DNA of 53,477 nucleotides, from positions 1 through 53,477 of the forward strand of contig JANLSK010000049.1 of the NCBI GenBank assembly GCA_031362415.1, in the 5' to 3' direction. The position numbers and the translations under genes were made by a program. The DNA is from VFJJ01 sp031362415. Its GTDB lineage: Bacteria > Actinomycetota > Acidimicrobiia > IMCC26256 > VFJJ01. The notes below the pieces were generated by a model. It was not told where the DNA came from, searched no databases, and saw only the letters and a list, made by a program, of their open reading frames with translations. Of this stretch, positions 8,461 to 17,784 are shown piece after piece (the first letter of the stretch is position 1; each line of letters opens with the position of its first letter).

Positions 8461-9822
8461 CTACAGGTACATTCCCGGCGCCGAGGACGCTGCGCCTTCG
8501 CCGGCGAGGCGCATGAGAATCTCGGTGCTCACCACGCCATCGGTGTGGAGCACGGCCAGCCGGACGAGCTCCCGGAGCTCAGCTCCCGTGCAGCCTTCGG
8601 TGACCGCGGCCACCCGCCGCACGTCGACCGAGGCCCGGACACCGGCGCCGAGCGGATCGAGGTACGTATTGAGGATCTTGCGGCGGCCTTCCTCGGTGGG
8701 CTTGGGCACCTCGAGGATCCGGTCGAACCGGGCCGCACGCTTGGCGGCATCGTCGATGGAGTCGACGGCATTCGTGGTGGCAACGGTGACGACGCCGCCG
8801 TGCGAGGTCATCGCCCCGTCGAGCGCCAGGAGGAACTCCTGGAGCAGCCCGCTCTGCGCGTGGGCCCGGTTCGGCACGATGAGATCGATGTCCTCGATGA
8901 CCACGAGCGCCGGGGCGAGCCACTTCACCTCCTCGTAGATCATCCCGATGCAGTGGGTGACCGCCCGGGCCGAGCAGAAGACCACGGTGACGTCACCGGC
9001 GAGCTCGGCCGCCAGCACCTTGCAGATCCAGGTCTTGCCCGTCCCCGGAGGGCCGACGAGCAGCAGCCCCCGGTTGGTCCCCAGATCGGCCGCCTCGAGA
9101 CGCTCCAGGTTGGCGAAGAGGCCGTGCACGTTGAGGTCGATCTCCTCCCAGAGCGCATCGGGGAGAACGAGCCGATGACGCTCGGCAGTCGGCGGCTTCG
9201 GAGCCCGGAACACCAGACCCCGGTTCATCTCGATCGTCGCCTCGAGCACCTTCCCACGGAAGGGGTTGTCGACGGTGCGAGCTCGTTCGAGGATCTCCTG
9301 CAGCACCGTGTAGCCCTGCTCGGCGTGGGCCCGGGCCGACCATACGGAGATCTGGCGATCGCCGTAGCGCTCCTCGAGCACGAGCACGACGGGCGCCTCG
9401 GTGATGGCTCCCGACGGAAACGCCGCCGCCATCGACGACGGGATCATCTCGACGTGCCCGTCGACCACGAGCCGTTCCCAGTGCGGCGGATCGTTGTCGT
9501 CGACCCCGCGGACGGCCACGCCCGACGGGGCGTGCTCGTGGGTGTGCAGGAGCCGGCCCAGCACCCGTCCGACGAGCTGGGTGGTGAGCGCCGAGAGATC
9601 TTCCGAGGCACACACCATCTCCACCGGGGCCACGCCACAGTGCTCGGCGGCGAACTCCCGGATCGGCACGGGCACGCTCGGCGACGAGCGCACCGACGAA
9701 TCGAGGACGTGAGCAAGATGTTGGAACACCATCGCGACCGACGCCGGAACTCGCGACGGCGATGCGCCCGAGAGCTCCGACAGCGTGCCGTCGCCGAGAT
9801 CCAACTGATCGCTGCTCATCAT
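8461..9822 (-). CDS. Single-domain AAA ATPase with C-terminal GMYL
   Basis: A 453-residue protein with about 240 N-terminal residues of no recognised family, then one classical AAA module: Walker A GPPGTGKT (about 256-263), Walker B VVIEDIDL (about 305-312), sensor-1 ATTN and the arginine-finger region RAARFDRI. The protein ends A-P-G-M-Y-L. Mycobacterial proteasomal ATPases (Mpa/ARC) end in a GQYL motif that docks into the 20S proteasome, so the ending suggests, without proving, a proteasome- or chaperone-linked unfoldase. No coiled coil or OB domain like those of Mpa is evident. The start is the first of two adjacent ATGs (9822 or 9819); the frame continues upstream without a credible start. 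Confidence 0.8.
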   Translation of the reverse strand: MMSSDQLDLGDGTLSELSGASPSRVPASVAMVFQHLAHVLDSSVRSSPSVPVPIREFAAEHCGVAPVEMVCASEDLSALTTQLVGRVLGRLLHTHEHAPSGVAVRGVDDNDPPHWERLVVDGHVEMIPSSMAAAFPSGAITEAPVVLVLEERYGDRQISVWSARAHAEQGYTVLQEILERARTVDNPFRGKVLEATIEMNRGLVFRAPKPPTAERHRLVLPDALWEEIDLNVHGLFANLERLEAADLGTNRGLLLVGPPGTGKTWICKVLAAELAGDVTVVFCSARAVTHCIGMIYEEVKWLAPALVVIEDIDLIVPNRAHAQSGLLQEFLLALDGAMTSHGGVVTVATTNAVDSIDDAAKRAARFDRILEVPKPTEEGRRKILNTYLDPLGAGVRASVDVRRVAAVTEGCTGAELRELVRLAVLHTDGVVSTEILMRLAGEGAASSAPGMYL

Positions 9823-10090
9823 GCGCTGCCCGCTCGTCTGTGGGCCCGTCCGTGGGAACCGACGCCCGGTGAGAGGCGTGTCGCTGACGTCGACGATCGG
9901 ACCGTACAACGCCACGGGCGACTGCGCTGCCAGGAAGTTCCCCAGTTTCCGGCAAACCGCGCCGCGAACTCGGGGAAGTCCCAAATCGTACAGTCGAAGC
10001 GATGGCCCGAGGGCCCCAGCATGCACGTAGGACCCGGCGTCGCCGTGCTCGCCCCGCCGCAGAAGGTGGACGGCCGGGCGTGGGGGTCGA

Positions 10091-11038
10091 TCACCCGACG
10101 AGCTCGGCGATCGCCGCCCGGGTGCGGTCTCGATCGGCATCGGCGTCGGGGCCGACTCCGATCGGCGCGATGGCGATCTCGCTCACCCCGGCCCGGGCGT
10201 ACTCGGCGAGACGGGAGACGAGGCGCTCCTGGTCTCCCCAGGCCACGACCCCGTCGAGCAGGACGTCGGTGAACCCGAGATCGGCCGGCTGGCCCCGCCC
10301 GATCGCCCCGGCCGATTCGAGCATGGCCCGGAACGCCGGGAGGCGCAAAGCCACACCCACCTCGGCCTCGGCGGCAGCACGGGCGTGCTCGCGGTCGGCG
10401 GTGAGGATCACCGGGACACAGGCCACCAGAGGCGGCGCAACCACGTTGGTGCGCTCGGCACCGGATGCCACGGCCGGCACCAGCACGTCGCCGACATACG
10501 ACGCCGGTGTGAGCCAGGTGACGACACCACCGGCGAGCGCACCCCCGAGCGCGGCCAGCCGGGGGGAAAGCGCCCCGAGCACCAGTGCGACACGGAGCCT
10601 GGGCTCGACGGAGATCGCCCCGACCGACCCGTCCCAACGGGAGCCGTCGGGGGCCGAGATCGCCGAGCACAGCGCGCCGATGTGGTCGCGCACGTCGACG
10701 AGGCGGCGCATCGGACGCACGCCGTAAGCCTGCTCGACGAGGATCGGGTGGCCCATGCCCACGCCGAGACGGAAACGCCCGCGGGCGACGGCCTGGACGG
10801 TGAGCGCCTGCTGGGCGACGACCATCGGATGACGAACGGCCATCGGCACGACAGCGGTGCCCACACCGATCCGTTCGGTCGCCGCCGCGGACAGCGCAGC
10901 CAGCGTGAGCGCATCGGACGCCATCGTGGACGGGAACCATGCTCCGTGGAACCCGAGGCGCTCGGCGGCGACCGTTGCCACCACGGCCTCACGAGGATCG
11001 CGGACCTCGGTGACGAACACCGACAGCTTGGGAGCCAT
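10091..11038 (-). CDS. LLM-class (luciferase-like) F420/flavin-dependent oxidoreductase
   Basis: A 315-residue TIM-barrel luciferase-like monooxygenase-family protein. Typical features are the N-terminal strand ending in LGFHGAWFP, the TERIGVGTAVVPMAVRHP stretch and GRFRLGVGMGHP. In actinomycetes most such proteins use coenzyme F420. GGGAAGAGG just upstream of the ATG supports the start. It lies between the AAA ATPase and the repeat protein on the same strand with gaps of 268 and 101 nt, so it is probably transcribed alone. Substrate unknown. A second, distant paralogue occurs at 22162-23166. Confidence 0.85.
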   Translation of the reverse strand: MAPKLSVFVTEVRDPREAVVATVAAERLGFHGAWFPSTMASDALTLAALSAAATERIGVGTAVVPMAVRHPMVVAQQALTVQAVARGRFRLGVGMGHPILVEQAYGVRPMRRLVDVRDHIGALCSAISAPDGSRWDGSVGAISVEPRLRVALVLGALSPRLAALGGALAGGVVTWLTPASYVGDVLVPAVASGAERTNVVAPPLVACVPVILTADREHARAAAEAEVGVALRLPAFRAMLESAGAIGRGQPADLGFTDVLLDGVVAWGDQERLVSRLAEYARAGVSEIAIAPIGVGPDADADRDRTRAAIAELVG

Positions 11039-11116
11039 GTGCCTCTTCCCTCGGAGCTCGAAAGTCCCTAGACACGCGAACGGGTCACACTACCGGCGAC
11101 GGCCGACTCCTCTGGG

Positions 11117-11150
11117 CGACCGTCAGCCCGACTCGACCGTCAGCCCGGCT
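11117..11150. repeat. Two 17-bp direct repeats over a stop codon
   Basis: CGACCGTCAGCCCGACT is followed immediately by CGACCGTCAGCCCGGCT. The second copy contains the TGA (11142-11140) of the minus-strand repeat protein. Confidence 0.88.
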
Positions 11151-12657
11151 CGACGGACCGGTTGAGCTCGAGCCTCAGGTACCAGGCGGCCGGTTCGGCA
11201 TCAGCGTCGGGCTCGCCGGCGGTTCCCAGCGCCAGAAACCGGTCCTCGAGGGTGATCAGCGCGGTCGCTGACGACGACCCGAGGTCCCCCACGCCAAGCA
11301 CTCCCTGGGGACGCCACACGTTGCCGTCGGCCGACCACCACGTGGCGAACACCGGTGGTCCATAGGTCGCGCCCTCCGGGTTGCTGCCCGAAGCACCGTC
11401 ACCAGCGTCCTCGGGTCTCTCCGGGCCGGCGAACCCCACCGGGTCAGGGAATCCCGCCGGATCATCTGCAGGTTCGACGCGCTGGGTCTCGCCCACGGCC
11501 ACGAAGCGCAGCCCGTCAGTGGTCTGTGCGGCTACGACCGAGACCAGCGACTGACGCCCGGGGCCGCCGAAGATTGCGGTGCCCTGTTCGATCGGGAGAA
11601 TGGCGTTCCAGGTGATGCCGTTGCTCGAGGTCCACAGCGCGCCGTCGGTGTCGCCCACCCGTTCGCCGGCGATGCCAGTCATGTGGCCGGCCGCGAGGAC
11701 CTGCTCGGACGTGACCATCACCGAGCGCAGCTCACCGATCGGGAGATGATCGAGGCTCGCTCCGGAAGGCAACGTGGCGAGCGGGACCGATCCGGCGACG
11801 TTCGTGGCCCGCGCCCAGGCGGTTCCATCGTTCGACACCCAGGCTGCGGGATGGTGCACCCCGTCGGTTCCCGATTCCCAGCCCACGGCCACCACGCCGT
11901 CGGGGAAGGTGGTGACGGCGAGCATCCGTCGCTCCCCGGGGCCTCCGAACGCATCCGACTCGACCCGTCGCCACGCCCGCCCGTCAGACGAGACCCATGC
12001 CGCCGCCTCGCCCTGGAAGAGCCCCGTTCGGGTCCAGCCCACCGCGACCATGCCGTCGTCGACGGGAGTCACGGCCTCCATCACCTGCGCTCCGGGCCCG
12101 CCGAGATCGTCGACGTCGTGGCCGACGCGCTGCCAGTCGACACCGGTGGCGGAGATCCAGACCGCGGCGTCGGACTCTGCCGGCTCACTTCCGTCGACGG
12201 GCGCGTTCACCCCGGTCACGAGCGTGTCGAGACCGACCACCACGAACCCGCTGTGCGCTCCACCGGTGGGCCAGGCCGCGACCCCGCGGGCGCCCTGGGT
12301 ACCGGGACCGCCGAGGGCACCGTCGCCATCGGGGACCCGGGCCCACTCGGCCCCGTCGATCGAGCCCCACACGGCGACGTCGGTGCTTCCGTCGTGGTCG
12401 ATCTCGTCACCCACGGCGATCACGCCGACCGGGCCCACTGCCACAGCGAGGGGTCGAGAGGCTCCCGTGCCCGCGAGCACGGACCCGTCCGCGGCCGGGT
12501 CGCTGTTCTCGAGCGGCGACCAGTAGGCCGCCATGCCGCCGATCTCCTTGGCCACACCGCTCTCGGGCGCGGTGACCCGGTACTGATACGTGCCGTAGAT
12601 CACAGCAGCCAGCAGGAGGATCATCCACGCGGGAGGACGCCAGTGCACACCACTCAC
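11140..12657 (-). CDS. Membrane-anchored protein with WxSxDGxxWxR repeats
   Basis: A 505-residue protein with one hydrophobic segment at about 12-28 (signal anchor) and a long extracytoplasmic part. It is built from about six repeats, each with a small-residue strand, then A-x-W-x-S-x-D-G-x-x-W-x-R and often a Gly-Gly-Pro-Gly loop. Clear copies are AVWGSIDGAEWARV, AVWISATGVDWQRV, AAWVSSDGRAWRRV and AAWVSNDGTAWARA. Such repeats usually form a beta-propeller (sialidase/BNR-like). The start is a GTG; Met12 is an alternative that would shorten the cytoplasmic end. It lies 57 nt after the GGDEF-EAL gene on the same strand, so co-expression is likely. Function unknown. Confidence 0.75.
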   Translation of the reverse strand: MSGVHWRPPAWMILLLAAVIYGTYQYRVTAPESGVAKEIGGMAAYWSPLENSDPAADGSVLAGTGASRPLAVAVGPVGVIAVGDEIDHDGSTDVAVWGSIDGAEWARVPDGDGALGGPGTQGARGVAAWPTGGAHSGFVVVGLDTLVTGVNAPVDGSEPAESDAAVWISATGVDWQRVGHDVDDLGGPGAQVMEAVTPVDDGMVAVGWTRTGLFQGEAAAWVSSDGRAWRRVESDAFGGPGERRMLAVTTFPDGVVAVGWESGTDGVHHPAAWVSNDGTAWARATNVAGSVPLATLPSGASLDHLPIGELRSVMVTSEQVLAAGHMTGIAGERVGDTDGALWTSSNGITWNAILPIEQGTAIFGGPGRQSLVSVVAAQTTDGLRFVAVGETQRVEPADDPAGFPDPVGFAGPERPEDAGDGASGSNPEGATYGPPVFATWWSADGNVWRPQGVLGVGDLGSSSATALITLEDRFLALGTAGEPDADAEPAAWYLRLELNRSVEPG

Positions 12658-12714
12658 GTCGGCCCGAACCAGGCAGACTTGAGCCCGCCCCGACGACGCC
12701 GCCGGCGTCTCCGC

Positions 12715-15081
12715 TCAGATTCGGAGCGCTTGGGCCCGGAGGTCGATCAACTCTGGACCGCCACCCGAGAGCAGGGTCCCGGCGAGCAGTGGACGCCCGA
12801 GCAACGCGTCGATCACGTCGGCCGGCTGGGCCTCGGCAAAGAAGTACCCTTGGCCCACGTCGCAGCCCAGGGTCCGCAGCTCGGCCACCTGGAAGGCCGT
12901 TTCGACGCCTTCGGCCACCGCGGTGAGCCCGAGCGAGTGGGCCAGCCCGATGACTGCGGCGACGATGGCCGTGTCGTCGGACTCCCGCCCGAGACCGTCG
13001 ACGAAGGTGCGGTCGATCTTGAGCACGTCGACCGGGAACCGCTTCAGATACACGAGCGACGAGTACCCGGTGCCGAAGTCGTCGACGCCGAGGCGCACCC
13101 CGAGATCGCGCAGCGACTCGAGGGTTTCGATGGTCGCGGCGGCGTCGCCCATCAGGACGCTCTCGGTGATCTCCAGGCAGATGGAGCCGGGTTGGGCGCC
13201 GGTTTCGACCAAGGCGTCGGCCAACGAGTCACGCAGCCCCGGATGCGAGAGCTGGCGAGCGGAGAGGTTGACCCACACGGCCGGCACCTCGTTGGGATGG
13301 CCGTTGGCCGCGGCGGCCGTCCGCCACCGCTCGGCCTGGCGGCACGCCTCGTGCAACACCCACGCCCCGATGGGCACGATGAGCCCGGTCTCCTCGGCGA
13401 CGCTGATGAAGTGCCCGGGCTTGAGGACGCCCCGATCGGCGTGCTTCCAGCGCAGCAGCGCCTCGATGCCCACGATCCGTCCGGTGCGGAGGTCGACCTC
13501 GGGCTGGTAGACGAGCTCGAACTCGCCGCGCGCCAAGGCTCGGTGCAGCGCGCTCTCCATGGAGAGCCGTTCGACGACGGAATGGCGCACGCGCTCGTCG
13601 AACACCTCGTAGCGGGCACGTCCGCGCTCCTTGGCCCGGTACATCGCCGCATCGGCGTCGCGCACGAGGGTCTCGGGGTCGACGTCGAGCTCGGAACTGA
13701 GCGCGATCCCGATGCTGGTGTTGACGAAGACCTCCGAGCCGTGCAGCTCGAACGGTTCCGAGATGGCCTCCCCGATCCGCTCGGCGACGTTCGTGGCCTG
13801 TTCCTCGTCGACGACGTCCTCGAGCAGCACGGTGAACTCGTCACCACCGAAGCGGGCCACGGTGTCGAGCGGGCGCACCACGGTTCGCAAGCGCTGCGCT
13901 ACCTCGTTGAGAAGATCGTCGCCTGCGCCGTGACCGAGGCTGTCGTTGACCACCTTGAACCGGTCGAGATCGAGGAAGAGCACGGCCACGCCCAGCGCCG
14001 AGCGTTGCGTCCGCTTGAGCGCGTGCTCGAGCCGGTCGAGGAACAGCGCCCGGTTGGGGAGCCCGGTCAGCGGATCGTGCAGCGCTTGGTGCTCGAGCCG
14101 TTCGGCGGCCTCGCGTTGTTCGGTGACGTCCATCACCTGGACCGTGGAGTACAGCAGGCAACCGTCGGCATCGCGTACGGCAGCCGAGGTGTGGATGGCC
14201 CACACGATCCGGCCGTCCTCGCGCAGATAGCGGGTCTCGGCCCGGTGCAGCGCCAGGCTCCCGTCGGCGATCCGGGCGAGGGCGTCGCCGATGACGGCCC
14301 GGTCGTCGGGATGCACGAGGTCGGCGGCCCGAGCCGCCAGGAGGCTGGCCTCGGTGTGGCCGAGCATGTCGCCCAGCGCCTGGTTGACCCGGAGGTAGCA
14401 ACCATCGGGGGCGACGAGCGCCATGCCGATCGGAGCGCCATCGAACGCCGATCGGAACCGTTCCTCCGACTCTCGCAGCACCGCCTCGGAGTCGATGCGC
14501 TCAGAGATGTCGCGCACATTGAGGACATAGCCCTGGATCACCGTGTCGTCGAGCATGTTCGAGCTGATGACCTCGACCCAGTGGTAGAGCCCGTCGACGG
14601 CCCGGATCCGTACCCGCTGCGGCTCGCGCTCATGCACCTCGGCGCTCAGCGCCCCCAAGCCCGCAGTGACCTCGCCGAGATCGTCAGGATGCACGAACGA
14701 CGACACCGTCTGGCCAACCGGGGACTCCAGCTCGTAGCCCAGCATGCGGGTCACGGCCTCACTCACGTAGGTGACGAGACCCTCGCCCGAGACGACCGCG
14801 ATGATGTCGACCGAACTCCCCACCAGACCGGCGAAACGCTGCTCGGCCCCTTCGAGCGCGGCCACGGCCCGCACCAACCGTCTGCGGGCCCGGAGCACGA
14901 AGAACAGGACGAGGAACGCCAACACGAGCACCGACTGCGACGCCAGAACGATCCGAGTCGTGGTCGCGCTCTGCGATCCGACAGCGAGCAGCACCCCACC
15001 GAGCGAGGCCAAGGCCCCGATCATCAGAGCGGCCCGGAATTCGCGATCCTGCCGTACGAGATCCTCACGATCGAGCGCCAT
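12715..15081 (-). CDS. Membrane PAS-PAS-GGDEF-EAL cyclic-di-GMP protein
   Basis: A 788-residue protein that would make or break cyclic-di-GMP. Two hydrophobic segments (about 20-35 and 45-63) are followed by two PAS domains (about 85-200 and 210-330), a GGDEF domain with an intact active-site GGDEF (about 410; DPLTGLPNRALF at its start) and an EAL domain (EALLRW about 540, later DDFGTGYSSL and VDVLKIDRTFV). The GGDEF motif and the EAL landmarks that can be read are present, so either or both activities are possible. The ATG at 15081 opens the operon; the 194 nt to the divergent methyltransferase must hold both promoters. Confidence 0.95.
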   Translation of the reverse strand: MALDREDLVRQDREFRAALMIGALASLGGVLLAVGSQSATTTRIVLASQSVLVLAFLVLFFVLRARRRLVRAVAALEGAEQRFAGLVGSSVDIIAVVSGEGLVTYVSEAVTRMLGYELESPVGQTVSSFVHPDDLGEVTAGLGALSAEVHEREPQRVRIRAVDGLYHWVEVISSNMLDDTVIQGYVLNVRDISERIDSEAVLRESEERFRSAFDGAPIGMALVAPDGCYLRVNQALGDMLGHTEASLLAARAADLVHPDDRAVIGDALARIADGSLALHRAETRYLREDGRIVWAIHTSAAVRDADGCLLYSTVQVMDVTEQREAAERLEHQALHDPLTGLPNRALFLDRLEHALKRTQRSALGVAVLFLDLDRFKVVNDSLGHGAGDDLLNEVAQRLRTVVRPLDTVARFGGDEFTVLLEDVVDEEQATNVAERIGEAISEPFELHGSEVFVNTSIGIALSSELDVDPETLVRDADAAMYRAKERGRARYEVFDERVRHSVVERLSMESALHRALARGEFELVYQPEVDLRTGRIVGIEALLRWKHADRGVLKPGHFISVAEETGLIVPIGAWVLHEACRQAERWRTAAAANGHPNEVPAVWVNLSARQLSHPGLRDSLADALVETGAQPGSICLEITESVLMGDAAATIETLESLRDLGVRLGVDDFGTGYSSLVYLKRFPVDVLKIDRTFVDGLGRESDDTAIVAAVIGLAHSLGLTAVAEGVETAFQVAELRTLGCDVGQGYFFAEAQPADVIDALLGRPLLAGTLLSGGGPELIDLRAQALRI

Positions 15082-15275
15082 CTGGCGCCACCCTAGAACG
15101 CCCGGAAGGGTCCATCGATGCTTTCCCCTTGGGGCGCCTGGAATACCTCGTACGGTGACGGGTCCGCTACGCGCTCGCGAGCCGCTCTCAGGCCGCTCGG
15201 GACGACCCTGCTGGGGCCCTGGTGTGGCCCTGGCTCCGCGAACCCGCTGCCGGAGCGGCAGTAGCGTTCGGGTCG

Positions 15276-15908
15276 ATGGCTATCGACGAAACGCTGCTTA
15301 ACCAGGCCAAGGCCGCCAAGGGGTTCATGCCCGACGACGAGGGGCTCGCCCTGTACGACGCCGCCGTCGAGGGCGCGGCAATCGGTCCCCTGCTCGAGGT
15401 GGGGACGTACTGCGGCAAGTCGGCGGTGTACCTCGGCGGCGCCGCTCGGGCATCGGGGACGGTTGCATTCACCGTCGACCATCATCGGGGCAGCGAGGAA
15501 AACCAGGCCGGCTGGGACTTCCACGACCCCACCGTGGTCGATCCCCGGACGGGCCGCATGGACACGCTGCCGTTCTTTCGCCGCACGATCGAAGACGCCG
15601 CCCTCGAAGACGTCGTGATTGCGGTCATCGGCCATTCGACGACCGTCGCCCGCTGGTGGGGACGCCCCTTGGGGCTCCTGTTCATCGACGGTGGTCATGC
15701 CGAGGACGTCGCCCAGGCCGACCTGGCCGCCTGGGCACCCCATCTCGCGGCCGGCGGCGTGCTGGCCATCCACGACGTCTTCGAGGACCCGGCCGACGGC
15801 GGCCAAGCCCCCTTCCACGTCTGGCAGACGGCCATGGCCACCGGCGACTACCACGATTGGCGCCGCACCGGCTCCCTCCGCTGCCTCAAACGCCTGGGTG
15901 CCGGCTGA
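15276..15908 (+). CDS. Class I SAM-dependent methyltransferase (Methyltransf_24 type)
   Basis: A 210-residue small-molecule methyltransferase-like protein. GPLLEVGTYCGKSAVYL is the SAM-binding motif I, FTVDHHRG follows as motif II, and LGLLFIDGGHAEDVAQADLAAW is the acidic-loop region typical of the methyltransf_24 group. The ATG at 15276 (MAIDET) is preferred over an upstream GC-rich extension that looks non-coding. It stands alone between divergent and convergent neighbours. A strong hairpin begins a few bases after the stop. Substrate unknown. Confidence 0.82.
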   Translation: MAIDETLLNQAKAAKGFMPDDEGLALYDAAVEGAAIGPLLEVGTYCGKSAVYLGGAARASGTVAFTVDHHRGSEENQAGWDFHDPTVVDPRTGRMDTLPFFRRTIEDAALEDVVIAVIGHSTTVARWWGRPLGLLFIDGGHAEDVAQADLAAWAPHLAAGGVLAIHDVFEDPADGGQAPFHVWQTAMATGDYHDWRRTGSLRCLKRLGAG

Positions 15909-15911
15909 CCA

Positions 15912-15967
15912 CTCGATCAGGAGTGAGAAGTACCTGCTGGAGGGGGCACAACTCACTCTTGGTCGGG
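15912..15967. terminator. Long hairpin between convergent genes
   Basis: GATCAGGAGTGAG (15915-15927) pairs with CTCACTCTTGGTC (15952-15964) with only G-U wobbles, extendable to 16 pairs; the loop is 24 nt. It lies four bases after the methyltransferase stop and 38 nt before the end of the convergent gene, so it could end transcription both ways. No U-run follows. It resembles three other hairpins in the window. Confidence 0.6.
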
Positions 15968-16004
15968 AAGGCGGGCTGTGCGGGAGGTGCGGCGGTGTGA
16001 CCGA

Positions 16005-17042
16005 CTACGACGGCAGGGCGTCGCCGCGGAAGAGGCTGGCGGTGGGTGATGACGGGGAATCGAGGGCGTCGGCGGCGAGGATGATCGCGGCCGAGGTCCA
16101 CGTGGACTTGCGGTCGGGCCAGTAGACGTCGTCGGGGAAGACCCAGCCCTCCCAGTAGGCGCCGTCGTCGGCACGGAGGAACTGCACGGCGTCGAACACC
16201 GCACGGGCATGGGTCCGATCGCCCACGGCGAGCAAGGCCAGCACCAGCTCGCACGACTCGGCCGCGGTCACCCACGGACGGTCGTGGACGCAGCGGACGC
16301 CCATCCCCGGCTCGAGGAACATCTCCCAGCGCTCACCCAGACGCCGCACGGCTTCGGGGCCTCGAAGCGCGCCGCCGAGGATCGGGTAGTACCAGTCCAT
16401 GGCCCACCGCTCACGGGAGCCGAACGCCTCGGGACGGTGCACAAGCGCGTCGCGCAACCGGCGCAACGCGCTCAGCCAGAGCGGCCGCTCGTGGCCCAGC
16501 GCCGAGGCGATGGCCAGGGCGCAGCCGAGGCTCATGTGGATCGACGACGACCCCGTGAGCAACGCTTCTTCCCAGGGACGGCCGTCGGCGTGGCGGGCCC
16601 ACCAGACGGCCCCGCTCGGAGCCTGCAGCCCGATGACGAACTCGATGGCGGCGTCGACCATGGGCCACATCTCGGCGAGGAACGCCCGATCACCCGTCTC
16701 CAGGTGATGCTGCCAGACCCCGACGGCCACGTAGGCGCAGATGTTGGTGTCGACGTTGGGGTCTTTCACGGTGAGCCCGTCGGCGTGGTAGTAGCTCGCC
16801 CAGCTCCCGTCGGACCGTTGCGTGGAGCGCAGCCAGTCGTAGGCCCGCTCGGCTTCACGGTGCAGCCCACCCACGGTGAGGGCCATGGCCGATTCGACGT
16901 GGTTCCACGGGTCGACGTGGTCGTCGGGGCACCACAGCACCGCACCGGACGGGAGCTGCACCGTGGCGATGGCTTCCACGGTCTCCTTACGCTGCACCCG
17001 GCTGAGCGCCGGCTCCATCGGGATCGCGTCGTGATGGGTCAT
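16005..17042 (-). CDS. Alpha/alpha-barrel protein (terpene cyclase/glycosidase-like fold), product unknown
   Basis: A 345-residue, tryptophan-rich protein built of helical repeats, for example AYDWLRSTQRSDGSWASYY (like squalene-cyclase QW repeats), then NICAYVAVGVW and DAAIEFVIGLQAPSGAVWW. This suggests an (alpha/alpha)6 barrel as in prenyltransferase/squalene oxidase-like proteins or family 15-type glycosidases. Catalytic residues cannot be assigned. The ATG at 17042 overlaps the methyltransferase stop (ATGA), placing it third in an operon after the glycosyltransferase and methyltransferase. That context points to glycan or glycolipid processing. Confidence 0.75.
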   Translation of the reverse strand: MTHHDAIPMEPALSRVQRKETVEAIATVQLPSGAVLWCPDDHVDPWNHVESAMALTVGGLHREAERAYDWLRSTQRSDGSWASYYHADGLTVKDPNVDTNICAYVAVGVWQHHLETGDRAFLAEMWPMVDAAIEFVIGLQAPSGAVWWARHADGRPWEEALLTGSSSIHMSLGCALAIASALGHERPLWLSALRRLRDALVHRPEAFGSRERWAMDWYYPILGGALRGPEAVRRLGERWEMFLEPGMGVRCVHDRPWVTAAESCELVLALLAVGDRTHARAVFDAVQFLRADDGAYWEGWVFPDDVYWPDRKSTWTSAAIILAADALDSPSSPTASLFRGDALPS

Positions 17043-17782
17043 GAGGCCTCGGGCTTCTGCGCGTAGATCACGAGGCTCTTGCCCATGATCGGGGTGAGCA
17101 CACGATCGGCCCATCGGGTGGAGCGAGGTGATTCGACGATGTCGCGCACGAGCATCCGGTGGTACCACCGCAACAGCCGCGAACCCTCGTGCTCGGGGTT
17201 CTTGCGCACCCCGTCGATGCAACGCAGCCACCAGTAGGCCGAGTGCAGACCGTGGGCGTGATGGTGCCCGACGAGGCTGAGCCCGGCCTCGCGCAGCTTG
17301 GTCTCGAGATTCGGCCGCTTGTAGATGCGGATGTGGCCGCCCGGGCTGTCGTAGTAGTCGTTCGAGAGCGTCCAGCAGACGAGCTCCGGGAACCAGCGAG
17401 GAACCGTGACGCCGATGGTTCCGCCGGGCGCGAGCACCCGGGCCAGGTCGGCCAACGCCCCCCGGTCGTCGAAGACATGTTCGAGCACCTCGGAGACCAC
17501 CACCCGGGTGAAGGCACCATCGGGGAACGGCAGCCGCAGCGCGTCGCCCATCGTCACGAGCCACTCGGGCGCCACCGCCGACGACGAGCTCGCCCGAGCT
17601 TCCTCGGCCATCGCGGCCAGGATCGCGCCGGCGTCCTTCAAGCCGGCATCGTCGCGGTCGAGCGCAACCACGTCGGCACCGCGGCGGTACATCTCGAACG
17701 CATGACGACCGGCGCCACAGCCCACGTCGAGCACGCGTTCGCCCGGAGCGAGCCCGAGGACATCGAAATCAACGGTCAACAC
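17039..17782 (-). CDS. Class I SAM-dependent methyltransferase (Methyltransf_11/25 type)
   Basis: A 247-residue methyltransferase. VLDVGCGAGRHAFEMYRRG is motif I, VVALDRDDAG motif II, LPFPDGAFTRVVVSEVLEHV the acidic loop, and LARVLAPGGTIGVTVPRW motif III/IV. The start is a GTG only two bases after the glycosyltransferase stop, and the end overlaps the next gene by four bases, so it is the middle gene of a tight three-gene operon. The acceptor is probably a saccharide or lipid made with its operon partners, which is inference from context. Confidence 0.88.
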   Translation of the reverse strand: MLTVDFDVLGLAPGERVLDVGCGAGRHAFEMYRRGADVVALDRDDAGLKDAGAILAAMAEEARASSSSAVAPEWLVTMGDALRLPFPDGAFTRVVVSEVLEHVFDDRGALADLARVLAPGGTIGVTVPRWFPELVCWTLSNDYYDSPGGHIRIYKRPNLETKLREAGLSLVGHHHAHGLHSAYWWLRCIDGVRKNPEHEGSRLLRWYHRMLVRDIVESPRSTRWADRVLTPIMGKSLVIYAQKPEAS

Positions 17783-17784
17783 GG

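Noticed and set aside
9823..10140. N-terminal extension of the AAA ATPase frame
   Set aside because: The frame stays open for another 106 codons but is Pro/Arg-rich with no start supported by a ribosome site; the MM start at 9822 is more natural.
11683..15096. A plus-strand open frame of over 1100 codons
   Set aside because: It is antisense to the clear PAS-GGDEF-EAL gene; its composition is Arg/Gly/His-rich and no family motif is visible. Long shadow frames are expected in GC-rich DNA.
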